Shown: positions 8,582 to 18,195, counted from the first letter of the stretch. The stretch is 64,000 nt of DNA from Bacteroidales bacterium (GCA_035647615.1 DASRND010000003.1:129135-193134), one strand, 5' to 3'. Numbers and translations are program-made. Notes: generated by a model not told the origin, from the letters alone.

Positions 8582-10108
8582 ATGGAAGTACCGAAGAAGA
8601 TAAATACTGCGCTGATATCCGTTTACAACAAAACAGGTATTGAGGGGCTGCTTCGGGATTTACAATCGTACGAGGTGACGATTTATTCTACCGGCGGCAC
8701 CTGGCAATACCTGCGAAGCCTCGGACTCGACGCCATAGCAGTGGAAGATATTACCACTTTCCCATCCATTTTGGGAGGCCGTGTAAAAACGCTTCATCCG
8801 TTGGTTTTTGGTGGCATCCTAGCACGTCGCGATCAGGCCGCCGACCGGGAAGAAATTCGTCAATACAACATTCCGGAAATCGACATGGTGGTGGTGGATC
8901 TTTATCCATTTGAACAAACGCTGGCCGCCACCGACGAAGAGCAGGCCATCATCGAAAAGATCGACATCGGCGGCATAAGCCTCATCCGCGCAGCAGCCAA
9001 AAATTTCGCTGATGTGCTGGTGGTTCCTTCTGCCGGTTTATACGAAGAGGCGCGTGAAGTGCTCGCCGCGAACAATGGAGCTACCACACGTGCCGACAGG
9101 CAACATTTTGCCGCGCATGCTTTTAGCGTTTCCTCGCATTACGACACGGCCATTTTTGGTTACTTCAACCGCGGAGGCGCCATCAACGTTTTCAAGCAAA
9201 GCATCAACGAACAGAAGGCGTTGCGCTACGGCGAAAATCCACACCAAAAAGGATTTTTCTTTGGTGATCTTTCTGCCAACTTTGAGCAACTGCACGGAAA
9301 AGAAATCTCCTACAACAACCTTAACGATCTGGATGCAGCCGTCGAACTGATTCGTGATTTTGAAGAACCCACCGTGGCGATTCTCAAGCACAACAATGCT
9401 TGCGGACTGGCTTCACGACCACAATTGATCGATGCGTGGAAAGCTGCTTTGGCTGGTGATCCGGTGTCGGCATTTGGTGGCGTCATTATCACCAACATGC
9501 CTGTTGACGTCGAAACTGCACAGGAAATTAACAGGCTTTTTTTTGAGATTATTTTGGCCCCAGCCTACTCCGACGAAGCGCTGACGATATTGAAAGGAAA
9601 AAAGAACAGGATCATTTTATTAAATAAAAAATTTTCAACACCGGGCTTGCGATTCAAATCATTATTGAACGGCGTGCTGGCGCAGCAACCCGACACCAAA
9701 ACTGAAACTGCCGATGACCTGAACTTCGTTACCAACCGCTCGGCCAATGAACGGGAAGTTGCAGATTTGCTTTTTGCTAATAAAATTGTAAAACATACCA
9801 AGAGCAACGCCATCGTGCTGGCCAAAAACGGGCAGTTGCTGGCAAGCGGCACCGGCCAGACTTCGCGCGTGGATGCCCTGCGGCAGGCCATCGCAAAAGC
9901 AAAGGCTTTTGGTTTCGACCTGCACGGCGCTGTGATGGCTTCCGATGCTTTCTTCCCTTTTGCCGACTCGGTAGAAATTGCCCATGAAGCCGGCATTGCG
10001 GCGGTGGTGCAGCCCGGAGGTTCCATCCGCGACAGCGAAACCATCGAATTTTGCGACAAGCACCACATGGCCATGGCGCTTACCGGGTTTCGACATTTTA
10101 AGCACTAA
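8582..10108 (+). CDS. purH: bifunctional AICAR formyltransferase / IMP cyclohydrolase
   Basis: The 508-residue product carries out the last two steps of purine synthesis: formylation of AICAR with 10-formyl-THF, then ring closure to IMP. The N-terminal MGS-like cyclohydrolase domain shows ALISVYNKTGIEGLL, IYSTGGT and GGRVKTLHP; the formyltransferase part shows LRYGENPHQ and KHNNACG with the catalytic Lys-His pair, and ends QPGGSIRD...MALTGFRHFKH. I chose ATG 8582 (MEVPKKINTALIS) because it fits the family and lies after the -7 box; an upstream frame extension to 8534 would be unconserved. In Bacteroidota purH often precedes mreB, as here. Confidence 0.97.
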   Translation: MEVPKKINTALISVYNKTGIEGLLRDLQSYEVTIYSTGGTWQYLRSLGLDAIAVEDITTFPSILGGRVKTLHPLVFGGILARRDQAADREEIRQYNIPEIDMVVVDLYPFEQTLAATDEEQAIIEKIDIGGISLIRAAAKNFADVLVVPSAGLYEEAREVLAANNGATTRADRQHFAAHAFSVSSHYDTAIFGYFNRGGAINVFKQSINEQKALRYGENPHQKGFFFGDLSANFEQLHGKEISYNNLNDLDAAVELIRDFEEPTVAILKHNNACGLASRPQLIDAWKAALAGDPVSAFGGVIITNMPVDVETAQEINRLFFEIILAPAYSDEALTILKGKKNRIILLNKKFSTPGLRFKSLLNGVLAQQPDTKTETADDLNFVTNRSANEREVADLLFANKIVKHTKSNAIVLAKNGQLLASGTGQTSRVDALRQAIAKAKAFGFDLHGAVMASDAFFPFADSVEIAHEAGIAAVVQPGGSIRDSETIEFCDKHHMAMALTGFRHFKH

Positions 10109-10306
10109 GTCGGAAATCACAAATGACAAAACATAAATTGCAATTTTCAGATAAGAATCTTTATTTTAGAAATGCCCATACTACGATGGATTTTCCTAAA
10201 ACTATAGAATCTAATATTTAATGAAAATCTTTAAAAACTAATTTTTAAATAATAGCATCAAAAGAGACTAAATTCATACAAAAACATCGGTTACTCTTAT
10301 TTTACC

Positions 10307-10314
10307 TAATTTTG
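10307..10314 (+). promoter_or_regulatory. -7 promoter element of the mre operon
   Basis: TAATTTTG lies 38 bases before the mreB ATG in an AT-rich 243-base gap after purH, which suggests mreBCD has its own promoter. The -33 element is not obvious. Confidence 0.45.
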
Positions 10315-10351
10315 AAACTTTAAAAAACAATCTTCTTTATTATAAAAAAAC

Positions 10352-11374
10352 ATGGGACTGTTTTCATTTTTTACACGCGAAATAGCTATTGATCTTGGTA
10401 CCGCCAACACCATCATCATTTACAACGACAAAGTTGTAGTGGACGAACCCTCCATCGTGGCCATCGAGCGAAGCACGGGAAAAATTATTGCCGTGGGCAA
10501 GCGCGCACAAATGATGCATGGCAAGACACACGAAAATATAAAAACCATCAAGCCATTGCGCGACGGCGTGATAGCCGACTTTCAGGCAGCCGAATACATG
10601 ATTCGCGAGATGATAAAAATGATCGGTATCCGGCAAAGCCTTTTCCCACCGGCACTCAAGATGGTAATTTGTATTCCGTCGGGCATTACCGAAGTGGAAG
10701 AGCGCGCCGTAAAAGACTCGGCCGAGCAGGCCGGCGCCCGCGAAGTGCGGCTTATCCACGAGCCTATGGCAGCAGCTATCGGCATCGGCATTGATGTGCT
10801 GGAACCTACCGGCAACATGATCATCGACATAGGCGGCGGCACCAGCGAAATAGCTGTAATTGCGCTGGGCGGTATCGTAAATAACAAATCCATACGCATC
10901 GCCGGCAACGACTTCAACGCCGACATAGAAGAATATATGCGCAAGCAGCACAACATCAACATTGGTGAGCGCACAGCAGAACGCATCAAAATAGAAGTAG
11001 GCGCTGCGCTTCCGGAACTCGACAATCCTCCCGACGACTTTGCCGTGCATGGCCGCGACATGCTCACAGGTATTCCAAAAGAAATTACGGTAAATTATGC
11101 CGAGATCGCTCATTGCCTCGACAAATCGATTTCGAAAGTAGAAACTGCTGTTCTGCAAGCTCTGGAGATGACACCTCCCGAACTCTCGGCCGACATCTTC
11201 CGCACAGGCATTTATCTGGCTGGCGGAGGCTCGATGCTACGCGGCCTCGACAAACGGCTCCATCTTAAAACCAAGCTTCCAATACACGTAGCTGAAGACC
11301 CCCTGAGAGCCGTAGCCCGTGGTACCGGAATCGCTTTGAAAAACTTCGACAAGTTTACCTTCCTTATTAAATAA
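10352..11374 (+). CDS. mreB: rod shape-determining protein MreB
   Basis: A 340-residue bacterial actin of normal length. The nucleotide-binding signatures are intact: phosphate-1 DLGTANT (residues 14-20), phosphate-2 DIGGGTSEIAVI and the adenosine motif LAGGGSMLRGL near the C terminus. MreB polymers lie under the inner membrane and steer the elongation machinery for peptidoglycan. The amphipathic N terminus (MGLFSFF) would anchor it to the membrane. It is followed by mreC after 26 bases and mreD after that, so the three are one operon. Confidence 0.97.
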   Translation: MGLFSFFTREIAIDLGTANTIIIYNDKVVVDEPSIVAIERSTGKIIAVGKRAQMMHGKTHENIKTIKPLRDGVIADFQAAEYMIREMIKMIGIRQSLFPPALKMVICIPSGITEVEERAVKDSAEQAGAREVRLIHEPMAAAIGIGIDVLEPTGNMIIDIGGGTSEIAVIALGGIVNNKSIRIAGNDFNADIEEYMRKQHNINIGERTAERIKIEVGAALPELDNPPDDFAVHGRDMLTGIPKEITVNYAEIAHCLDKSISKVETAVLQALEMTPPELSADIFRTGIYLAGGGSMLRGLDKRLHLKTKLPIHVAEDPLRAVARGTGIALKNFDKFTFLIK

Positions 11375-11400
11375 TAGGTGAGCAAGTCGCAACATTTGCT

Positions 11401-12231
11401 ATGCGAAATCTGATCGTTTTTCTGTGGAGACACAATTTCTTTTTCATCTTTCTGCTGCTCGAAGCATTGGCGCTGTTGCTGGTTGTTAATAACAATTACT
11501 ACCAGCGCCGGGTGATGGTAAACACCACAAGCGACATTAGCGGAAGCCTCCTAAGCACGGTGAATGAAATAACGGCTTACATTTCTTTGAAAAAGGCCAA
11601 CCAGATTCTCTCAGAAGAAAACGCACGACTTTCAAACAAGCTCCCTTCAGCTTTTATGCGCACCGATACTGCACAGTTTTTCGTCAACGATAGCCTTTTC
11701 CGTCAGCAATACCAATATGTTTCGGCCACGGTGATAAGCAATTCCATAAGCCGGCGCAACAATTATATGAAGATCAACAAAGGCCGCCGCCATGGCTTGC
11801 GCCCCGACATGGCCGTGCTGGCACCAAACGGAGTGGCGGGTCAAATCATTGAAGTTTCAAAAAATTATAGCTCGGTAATGTCGATGCTCAACAGCCACAC
11901 ACGCATCAATGCCAAGCTGAAAAACTCTAACCAAAGCGGCTCCCTTTCCTGGACCGGCCACGACTACCGTTTTGGCAAGTTGGTGGACATCCCATCGCAC
12001 GTCAGCATCCACATCGGCGACACGGTGGTAACCAGCGGCTACTCGCACATTTTTCCCGAAGGCCAGATGCTGGGAACTGTCGAAGAATTTAGCCCTGCTC
12101 CGGGCGATAACTTTTGGGATGTTAAAATCCACTTTTCGGTAGATTACAACAACCTGCAATATGTTTATGTGGTGAAGAACCTGATAAAAGAAGAGTTGCT
12201 GCAGCTCGAGAAAAAACAATTAACCGAATAA
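11401..12231 (+). CDS. mreC: rod shape-determining protein MreC
   Basis: The 276-residue protein has one N-terminal membrane helix (about 12-30, FIFLLLEALALLLVV), a helical coiled-coil stretch (about 55-85) and the two beta domains of MreC (about 110-265), including NKGRRHGLRPDMAVL, GVAGQIIEVS and the closing VVTSGYSHIFPEG. MreC sits in the periplasm and couples MreB filaments to the class B transpeptidase PBP2. It is encoded 26 bases after mreB and 4 bases before mreD, which points to translational coupling. Confidence 0.95.
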   Translation: MRNLIVFLWRHNFFFIFLLLEALALLLVVNNNYYQRRVMVNTTSDISGSLLSTVNEITAYISLKKANQILSEENARLSNKLPSAFMRTDTAQFFVNDSLFRQQYQYVSATVISNSISRRNNYMKINKGRRHGLRPDMAVLAPNGVAGQIIEVSKNYSSVMSMLNSHTRINAKLKNSNQSGSLSWTGHDYRFGKLVDIPSHVSIHIGDTVVTSGYSHIFPEGQMLGTVEEFSPAPGDNFWDVKIHFSVDYNNLQYVYVVKNLIKEELLQLEKKQLTE

Positions 12232-12235
12232 CGCC

Positions 12236-12742
12236 ATGCTACTGACCAACATCTTCCGGTTTGTCATAATACTGCTTTTGCAGGTGCTGGTGTTTAGCAA
12301 TGTGAGCATCAGCGGCTACATTTATCCGGCATTTTACGTCTATTTTATTCTGTTGCTGCCCTTCGAAACCGCCGGTTGGTTGTTGTTGCTTTCGGCATTT
12401 GCAATGGGCATAAGTGTGGATGTTTTTACAAATAGTCTGGGCATTAATGCCGCCGCCGCTGTATTTACGGCATTTGTTCGTCCGGCTGTTATCCGCATCC
12501 TTCGTTCCGCCCGCGAGTATGAACCAGGAATAGCACCTGGCATCAAAGACCTGGGAGTTCGCTGGTTTTTTTTGTATGCCATGATTCTCATCATAATCCA
12601 TCATGCGGCGCTGTTTCTGGTGGAAGCTTTCACCTTTGATAACTTCCTGCAGACACTCCGCCGCATCCTCGCCAGCTCAGCAGTTACGCTGGGATTGGCT
12701 TTGATAGCACAACTATTGTTTATCAAACAAGATAAAAAATGA
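12236..12742 (+). CDS. mreD: rod shape-determining protein MreD
   Basis: A 168-residue, very hydrophobic protein with about five membrane helices, as for Bacteroidota MreD (start MLLTNIFRFVIILLLQVLV, middle LLPFETAGWLLLLSAFAMG). MreD is the integral membrane partner of MreC in the elongasome. The sequence itself is weakly conserved, so the call leans on its position 4 bases after mreC as well as on its size and topology. The transpeptidase (mrdA) and rodA genes that commonly follow in this phylum are not here; the next gene is a TlpA-like lipoprotein. Confidence 0.9.
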   Translation: MLLTNIFRFVIILLLQVLVFSNVSISGYIYPAFYVYFILLLPFETAGWLLLLSAFAMGISVDVFTNSLGINAAAAVFTAFVRPAVIRILRSAREYEPGIAPGIKDLGVRWFFLYAMILIIIHHAALFLVEAFTFDNFLQTLRRILASSAVTLGLALIAQLLFIKQDKK

Positions 12743-12805
12743 TTTCCCGTTACTAATCCAATATTTTAATTTGTTAATTTTTAAACCAAGAAAAAGAGTA
12801 AACGT

Positions 12806-13894
12806 ATGAAGAACATTTTATGGATCACCCTATTTGTAATGATATTTACAGCATGTTCGGAACCTCCTAAAAACCATTACGAGATTACCGGCAAACTGGA
12901 AAAGTTAACCCCCGGATTGGTGGTACTTTCAAAAGTGGCAGATAACCAACTGGTTCCTGTCGACTCGATACAAACGACCGATGACAACTTTACCTTCGAA
13001 GGAACCATCGACCAGCCGGAAGTATATTATCTGAGCTTTATAGCGGATCAGATGATGCATCATTTTTTTGTAGAACCCGGCGTTATTCGGCTTGAGGGCA
13101 CTGTTGAAGCTCCTGTCATCACCGGAATGGCAACACAGAAAATTTATGACGAATTCAACCAGAGCATGGCTCGTCTGGATGCCGACCGTCAGAAACTTTA
13201 CGAGGAATTCAGCCTCGCTATGGACAATGGCGACACCGCGCAGCTCCAGACCATTCGCACCAAAGCCGAAAGTATCGACCAAACGCAGGATGAATTTGTA
13301 AAAGGGTATGCACTTTCGCAAAACACATCCGTAGTGGGTCCTTACATCGTCGTGAACAACATGTTCAATTACGACCTCGACGACCTTAAAGTTGCGCGCG
13401 AAGCTTACGGAACAGAGCTTGACAACAGTAAATACATTAAGATTCTGGATCAACAAATCCACAAACTCGAAAGTGTTGAAATTGGCCATCCAGCCCCTGT
13501 TTTTATTCAAAACGATACAGCCGGAAATCCTTTTTCGCTCGAAGATCTCAGAGGCCAATATGTACTCATCGACTTCTGGGCTTCCTGGTGTGCCCCCTGC
13601 CGGCATGAAAACCCTAATGTAGTTGACACCTGGCAGAAGTATCACAACAAGGGTTATACGATACTGGGCGTATCGCTCGATCGTACAAAACAAGCATGGC
13701 TCAGTGCCATCGCTGCCGACAACCTCACCTGGACACATGTTTCTGACTTGAAGTACTGGAGCAACGAAGCTTCTAATTTGTATGCTGTAAGCTCAATTCC
13801 AGCCAACTTTTTGATAGACCCGCAGGGAATCATCATCGCCAAAGATTTGCGCGGCGAAGACCTTCAGGCAAAACTTGCGGAGATTTTTCAATAG
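12806..13894 (+). CDS. TlpA-like thiol-disulfide oxidoreductase lipoprotein with N-terminal DUF4369 domain
   Basis: The 362-residue product begins with a lipoprotein signal (lipobox IFTAC, Cys17), so it should be anchored in the outer or inner membrane facing the periplasm. Residues about 25-120 match the DUF4369 domain (YEITGKL, LVPVDSI, FEGTI, YYLSF) found in front of thioredoxin domains in Bacteroidota. Residues about 225-362 are a TlpA/AhpC-type thioredoxin fold with the redox motif WCAPC (Cys near 261 and 264) and the cis-proline segment SSIPANFLID. It likely reduces or shuffles disulfides of exported proteins or cytochromes. The spacing of 63 bases after mreD makes it a possible but not certain operon member. 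Confidence 0.9.
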   Translation: MKNILWITLFVMIFTACSEPPKNHYEITGKLEKLTPGLVVLSKVADNQLVPVDSIQTTDDNFTFEGTIDQPEVYYLSFIADQMMHHFFVEPGVIRLEGTVEAPVITGMATQKIYDEFNQSMARLDADRQKLYEEFSLAMDNGDTAQLQTIRTKAESIDQTQDEFVKGYALSQNTSVVGPYIVVNNMFNYDLDDLKVAREAYGTELDNSKYIKILDQQIHKLESVEIGHPAPVFIQNDTAGNPFSLEDLRGQYVLIDFWASWCAPCRHENPNVVDTWQKYHNKGYTILGVSLDRTKQAWLSAIAADNLTWTHVSDLKYWSNEASNLYAVSSIPANFLIDPQGIIIAKDLRGEDLQAKLAEIFQ

Positions 13895-14218
13895 GTGAAA
13901 GTAATCCATTAGCTTTTGGTGAATGCTTGAATAATTACGGGGCGGAGCGCTTCTTTTTTACCTCACCCCCGGCTCCTCCCCTTCAAATGGCAGGCTCCGT
14001 AGCCCAGGCGTTTACGCCTGGGATTATGTGAAATACCGAGAATAACTGAGGGCATTTATGCCCTTTCAGTAGATCAAATTAAATGTTGAAAGGGCGTAAA
14101 CGCCCTGCAAAAAAGAGTCGGGTGATCTATTAAAATCCCCAGCCATGAATGGCTGGGCTACGGAACAGGAGACGCACTGGATAAATAAAAGCTGCGAACT
14201 TTGCGTCGGCAGCCTTTT
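13895..14218. other. 324-bp intergenic region with a multi-hairpin repeat
   Basis: The gap between the TlpA-like gene and a convergent hypothetical gene holds no credible ORF. It contains a dispersed motif at 13961-13980 (CCTCACCCCCGGCTCCTCCC) that recurs in reverse at 21858-21873, and then the palindromic element listed separately at 13996-14164. Confidence 0.7.
13996..14164. repeat. composite palindromic (REP/BIME-like) element
   Basis: The ends are a perfect 12-base inverted repeat (TCCGTAGCCCAG at 13996-14007, CTGGGCTACGGA at 14153-14164). Inside are several smaller hairpins: CCCAGGCGTTTACGCCTGGG, GGGCATTTATGCCC, AGGGCGTAAACGCCCT and CCAGCCATGAATGGCTGG. Arrays of such GCGTTTACGCC-type palindromes are scattered through many Bacteroidota genomes and are usually linked with RAYT transposases. 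One RAYT gene lies at 58.5 kb in this window. Confidence 0.75.
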
Positions 14219-14746
14219 TTATTTCGATACATTGCTGCGTCTTTTCAAATCGCTCAGTTCCTTTCCATAATCGTACTGCAAGTCTTCATGGAGTGTGCTC
14301 AATACCTTTTGTAGCTTATCAATCTGGCGGAGATAAATATTCTTTAATGCATTACTGTTTTCCATACAACCAGCAAATTGCTGCATCTGCCGGCAAAAGT
14401 GCAAGAGCAGCTCCACCTCTGTTGGTTTTAATCCCGAATAACGGATATACTTTTGGGCTGTCCTGAGGATTTTTCGGGTGCTCTTTTTTACAAAATAAAT
14501 GGAAGAGGTGTTGATTTCCGAAAACTGCCGGTCGATTTCCTGTTTCACCATAAGGATGTAAGCCGGTTCGTCATCGGAATCGAAAAGTAAGTAGGTGAGC
14601 AGCTCTTTATTTTCTTTTTTAAAACGAGCCATGCGCAGGCAAAATTCCGTCAACTCCTCCGGTGAATGGTTTCTTAGCGCCTGCTTCAGTTGATTGATAG
14701 AAGCGGGTTTCAGAGGGGTTGCTGGCTTTTCAGAGTTTTTGCTCAT
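14219..14746 (-). CDS. conserved hypothetical helical protein
   Basis: A 175-residue protein that I do not recognise by name. It is charged and predicted all-helical, without signal peptide or membrane segment. After a Pro/Thr-rich start (KPATPLKPASINQ) comes LKQALRNHSPEELTEFCLRM and a long helical body with KKSTRKILRTAQKYIRYSG in the middle. The clear ATG, the normal codon usage and the conserved-looking pattern of charged helices support a real cytosolic protein. It stands alone on the minus strand, convergent with the TlpA-like gene. No function can be proposed from sequence. Confidence 0.7.
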   Translation of the reverse strand: MSKNSEKPATPLKPASINQLKQALRNHSPEELTEFCLRMARFKKENKELLTYLLFDSDDEPAYILMVKQEIDRQFSEINTSSIYFVKKSTRKILRTAQKYIRYSGLKPTEVELLLHFCRQMQQFAGCMENSNALKNIYLRQIDKLQKVLSTLHEDLQYDYGKELSDLKRRSNVSK

Positions 14747-14956
14747 TTTATAATCCCTGTGGAATTGGGCTTTTCACGTAAGATGATTTTAGCAAAACTA
14801 CTAGAAATTATGACTACCTTTTTTTACATTAAAATCAACACCGATCTCCTAATGTAAAATGGTCAACATAAAGCATCTGTATCAAAATCAACCCCTCCCA
14901 TCCATTTAGAATTACTATAAATTAAGCTGTGAATAGAGGGGTAACCACAGCCAATC

Positions 14957-16510
14957 TTATTTCGACACAATACATTTTACCACCCCGGCCGAACTTGCTG
15001 ATGCATATCTGCAGATGTAAACACCCTCGTGAACTCGATTGCCATAGCTATCGCTCAAATCCCAATCGATTTGATGCTTTCCGACAATGCCATTAGCCAG
15101 GGTAAGCTGGCGAATTAGTTTGCCATTCATATCAAAAATCTGCAGCTCATTAATTCCAGGATCGGGAGACAAAAAAGTAAATGTTATAACTTCTGTTGCC
15201 GGGTTTGGACTGGCCACAAGAATGCCCTCAGTGATTTCAGAGAAAACTACGCCTGTTGGTTCTGATCCTACAAAAGCTCTGACATCGGTTCCTTTGCCAG
15301 CAAGCACCAGTGTACCATCCTTTCCGAGTATCGGACCAGTGGCGCTGCCGTATGGCGCACTCAGCTCCCAACGCAAAGTAAGATCAGCGTTAAAACTATA
15401 CAACATTCCATTGGCTGTACCACCATTTGTAACGTAAATGATACCATTTGCATCAATGGCCATACGCGGTGAATAGGCATCAACAAAAAATATCTCCTTG
15501 CTGAGATTGATCGCAGCCCCAGTCTGTGCATCAAATCGCATCAACGATACGCGGTTGTAGGCATAAATAGTTTCATCCGGCCCCACTCCGAAAGTAGCAA
15601 AAGGTGTATAAGGTATGGCTACTGCCCAAAGACGTTGAATACTATTTCCATCATCAACCAAAGCAAACAGGCTGTCGGTTTCAGCAACGTTTTGACAGTG
15701 GGGCAGATAAACCATACCATTGTTATCGGCAAAAATTCCTAACTGATTTACAAAGCCACCCACCAGGGGCTCTGAAGTGCGCAACAACTCCCCGGTTTCC
15801 AGGTCAAAAGCTGCCAGACCCACCATGTTGAAGAGGTTGATGGTGGTGTAAACGTAGCCACCGGATACTATAGCGCTACTGCCACCATCGTAGGATTGAC
15901 GTTGGGTACGCCACACTACCTCGCCGGTTTCCTTGCTGAACCGTGTCAGGTAATACATGCTCCCTACTATTGGGTCGCCATTGGGTTCAAAGGTGAGTCC
16001 TTCAGTGGTTCCTTCGGTCATTACATCTTCCGACTTCCACAGAATCGTCCCCGTTTCCACATCCAAAGCATAAAGGTAAGATTCGTTTGCATTTCCAGAG
16101 CGGGTGCAATACACCCGGCCATCATTTATTGCCGAAACCCTGCTGCGCCAGTCGGTGGCAGGAAAGTCAACCGGCAGCGAAGCAGTCCAAAGGGTATCGC
16201 CTGTTTGTAAATTGTGCATTACGATTTTGGTGCCCTGCAGCACGTCACTTATGCTGTGCATGCGCGTCATAGCCAGATAATCCCCATCGCATACGGCCTG
16301 CTGAGCTATCACCGAGTTTAAGCTACCCGACCAAAGTAATGTAGGTTCTGTAGGGCCATGAAATTCGCTTTGCCCGTTGCGCAGACTATTGCCGCCAGGG
16401 CCGGTGTTCCACCCCTGAGCTTGTAAATTGGTGGCAGCAATGGTCATTAATGCAGCAAAAAACACAGTTGCTGTCCTGAAGAACGTAAATTGATTTTTCA
16501 TAAATTTCAT
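14957..16510 (-). CDS. secreted PQQ-like beta-propeller protein with T9SS sorting domain
   Basis: About 517 residues from ATG 16510 (ATG 16501 is equally possible; an upstream codon at 16540 is less likely). A signal peptide ends at NLQAQ. Residues about 30-420 contain repeated blades of the PQQ-like outer-membrane propeller type, with patterns such as GRVYCTRSGN, LYALDVETGTILWKSED, AFDLETGELLRTSE and MLYSFNADLTLRWE. The last 90 residues are a type A T9SS C-terminal domain (SPNPATEVITFTF, LQIFDMNGKLIRQL, GVYICRY), so the protein should cross the outer membrane by T9SS. These propellers usually serve binding; no catalytic residues for PQQ dehydrogenase are seen. Confidence 0.85.
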   Translation of the reverse strand: MKFMKNQFTFFRTATVFFAALMTIAATNLQAQGWNTGPGGNSLRNGQSEFHGPTEPTLLWSGSLNSVIAQQAVCDGDYLAMTRMHSISDVLQGTKIVMHNLQTGDTLWTASLPVDFPATDWRSRVSAINDGRVYCTRSGNANESYLYALDVETGTILWKSEDVMTEGTTEGLTFEPNGDPIVGSMYYLTRFSKETGEVVWRTQRQSYDGGSSAIVSGGYVYTTINLFNMVGLAAFDLETGELLRTSEPLVGGFVNQLGIFADNNGMVYLPHCQNVAETDSLFALVDDGNSIQRLWAVAIPYTPFATFGVGPDETIYAYNRVSLMRFDAQTGAAINLSKEIFFVDAYSPRMAIDANGIIYVTNGGTANGMLYSFNADLTLRWELSAPYGSATGPILGKDGTLVLAGKGTDVRAFVGSEPTGVVFSEITEGILVASPNPATEVITFTFLSPDPGINELQIFDMNGKLIRQLTLANGIVGKHQIDWDLSDSYGNRVHEGVYICRYASASSAGVVKCIVSK

Positions 16511-16802
16511 TTTTTTAATGATGATTAAAGTGTTTGACAAAAAGTGTATTCAGATCAAAATATTCAAAAAGCAAAATTAGTTAGCATCTTTGGAAAATCA
16601 TCTACGTAAAACTACGTAATTTATCCTTAAAATCTCCTGCCTAACAACCTGTGTTTTACGCCACGTCTTATTTTAGACCATTTTATCAAATAGTGTTTCA
16701 AATACTCCGGACAAGGCGATCGGTCGTGTGGGGTACCACTATGCCGGCACCACCAGTGGGTTAGACTTTTTTTAATGATGATTATTTTTTGATGATTAAC
16801 AA

Positions 16803-18128
16803 ATGCATAAATTAAGACCTTTGCAAATAAAAAACATCATGATAAAAGGGTTTCGTGGACAACTTTTCGATTTTATTAATGATAACAGCACAGACAACGC
16901 CGGCGCTATACACAGATATTTCGCTGACGGGCTGCTCCTCGTTGAAGCGGGAAAAGTTGTTGCTGCCGGCGATTACGGAACGCTTGCCCATCAAGTTGCC
17001 GGGGCTGAAATTGTGGATTATGGCAACTGTCTGATCATGCCGGGATTTGTAGATGCCCATGTACATTCGGTGCAAACCAAAGCCATTGCTTCCTACGGAA
17101 AAGAGCTACTCGACTGGCTCGAAAGTTATGTGTTTCCGGCTGAAACACTTTTTGAGCAACCGGAGTATGCCCATCAACACACTCGGTTTTTTCTAAAGCA
17201 ACTCCTGAAAAACGGCACCACCACTGCGGCGATTTTTTCGTCGGTGCATGCTGCTGCTGCCGAAGCTATTTTTATAGAGGCATCGAAACTAAATATGCGC
17301 ATCATTGGCGGCAACACCTGGATGGATCGCAACGCTCCCGAAAAGCTTTGCCTGCCGGCAGAATCATCCTATGAACTTTCTGCACATCTTATTCAGAAAT
17401 ATCACAACCAGCAAAGGCTGCATTTTGCCATTACGCCACGCTATGCCATCACTAGCAGCCCGAAATCTCTCCGGCTGGTGGCAGAGCTTTTCGCATCACG
17501 AAGCGATCTTTATTTGCAAACACATATCTCGGAAAATAAGAAAGAGATAGAAACAGTGCGCCGAAATTATCCGCATCGCAGCAATTATCTGGACGTTTAT
17601 GATTATTTTGGATTGCTCTCTCCACGCACACTGCTGGGGCATGGCATACATCTTACCGACGAGGAGTTGAAACGCGTGGCTGATAGCAAAACAAAAATCA
17701 TCCATTGTCCCTCTTCCAACCTTTTTCTGGGCAGCGGACTTTTGGAATTTTCCCGGTTGAAGCGCCTCGGAATTCAGCTTGCAATGGGCAGCGACGTGGG
17801 CGCCGGCACCAGCTTTTCGATGCTACAAACATTGCAGGATGCCTACAAAGTTTCAGCGCTCAAAGGCGAACCGCTCAGCGCCATGGACGCCTTTTACGCC
17901 ATCACGCTGGGAGGCGCCAAAGCCCTGCAACTGGATGGGATGATTGGTAATTTTGATAAAGGAAAAGAGGCCGATTTTGTGATAATTGATCTATCGAAGG
18001 ATGAATTGATCCAATACCGCACCCGTGACGCCTCCCTCGAAGAGCTGCTTTTTGCCATGATGATCCTCGGCGACGACCGCGTGATAAAAGCCACCTACCT
18101 GATGGGGAAATTGGCGAAGGAGGATTGA
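16803..18128 (+). CDS. guaD: guanine deaminase-like amidohydrolase
   Basis: The 441-residue amidohydrolase-superfamily protein fits guanine deaminase (guanine to xanthine plus ammonia) in length and order of motifs. Metal site: GFVDAHVH (His86, His88), TPRYAITSS, THISE with the next His, GHGIHLTDEE, and MGSDVGAGTS with the metal Asp. The CPSSNLFLGSG segment is typical of the GuaD/AtzA group. An internal ATG at 16839 (MIKGFRG) is an alternative start. The gene is isolated, with RNase R convergent downstream, so it is probably a stand-alone purine salvage gene. A related deaminase specificity (for example another aminopurine) cannot be excluded. Confidence 0.85.
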   Translation: MHKLRPLQIKNIMIKGFRGQLFDFINDNSTDNAGAIHRYFADGLLLVEAGKVVAAGDYGTLAHQVAGAEIVDYGNCLIMPGFVDAHVHSVQTKAIASYGKELLDWLESYVFPAETLFEQPEYAHQHTRFFLKQLLKNGTTTAAIFSSVHAAAAEAIFIEASKLNMRIIGGNTWMDRNAPEKLCLPAESSYELSAHLIQKYHNQQRLHFAITPRYAITSSPKSLRLVAELFASRSDLYLQTHISENKKEIETVRRNYPHRSNYLDVYDYFGLLSPRTLLGHGIHLTDEELKRVADSKTKIIHCPSSNLFLGSGLLEFSRLKRLGIQLAMGSDVGAGTSFSMLQTLQDAYKVSALKGEPLSAMDAFYAITLGGAKALQLDGMIGNFDKGKEADFVIIDLSKDELIQYRTRDASLEELLFAMMILGDDRVIKATYLMGKLAKED

Positions 18129-18195
18129 CGAAGGACGAAGGGACGAAAGTAGGAAGGACGATTAACAATTAACGATATTCATCATTCCTAAATTC

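Noticed and set aside
10364-11158. 264-codon frame opposite mreB
   Set aside because: mreB has all actin motifs; the antisense frame has none of any family.
13996-14164. CRISPR-like arrangement of repeated palindromes
   Set aside because: Repeat units differ in sequence and spacing, there are no unique regular spacers and no cas genes nearby.
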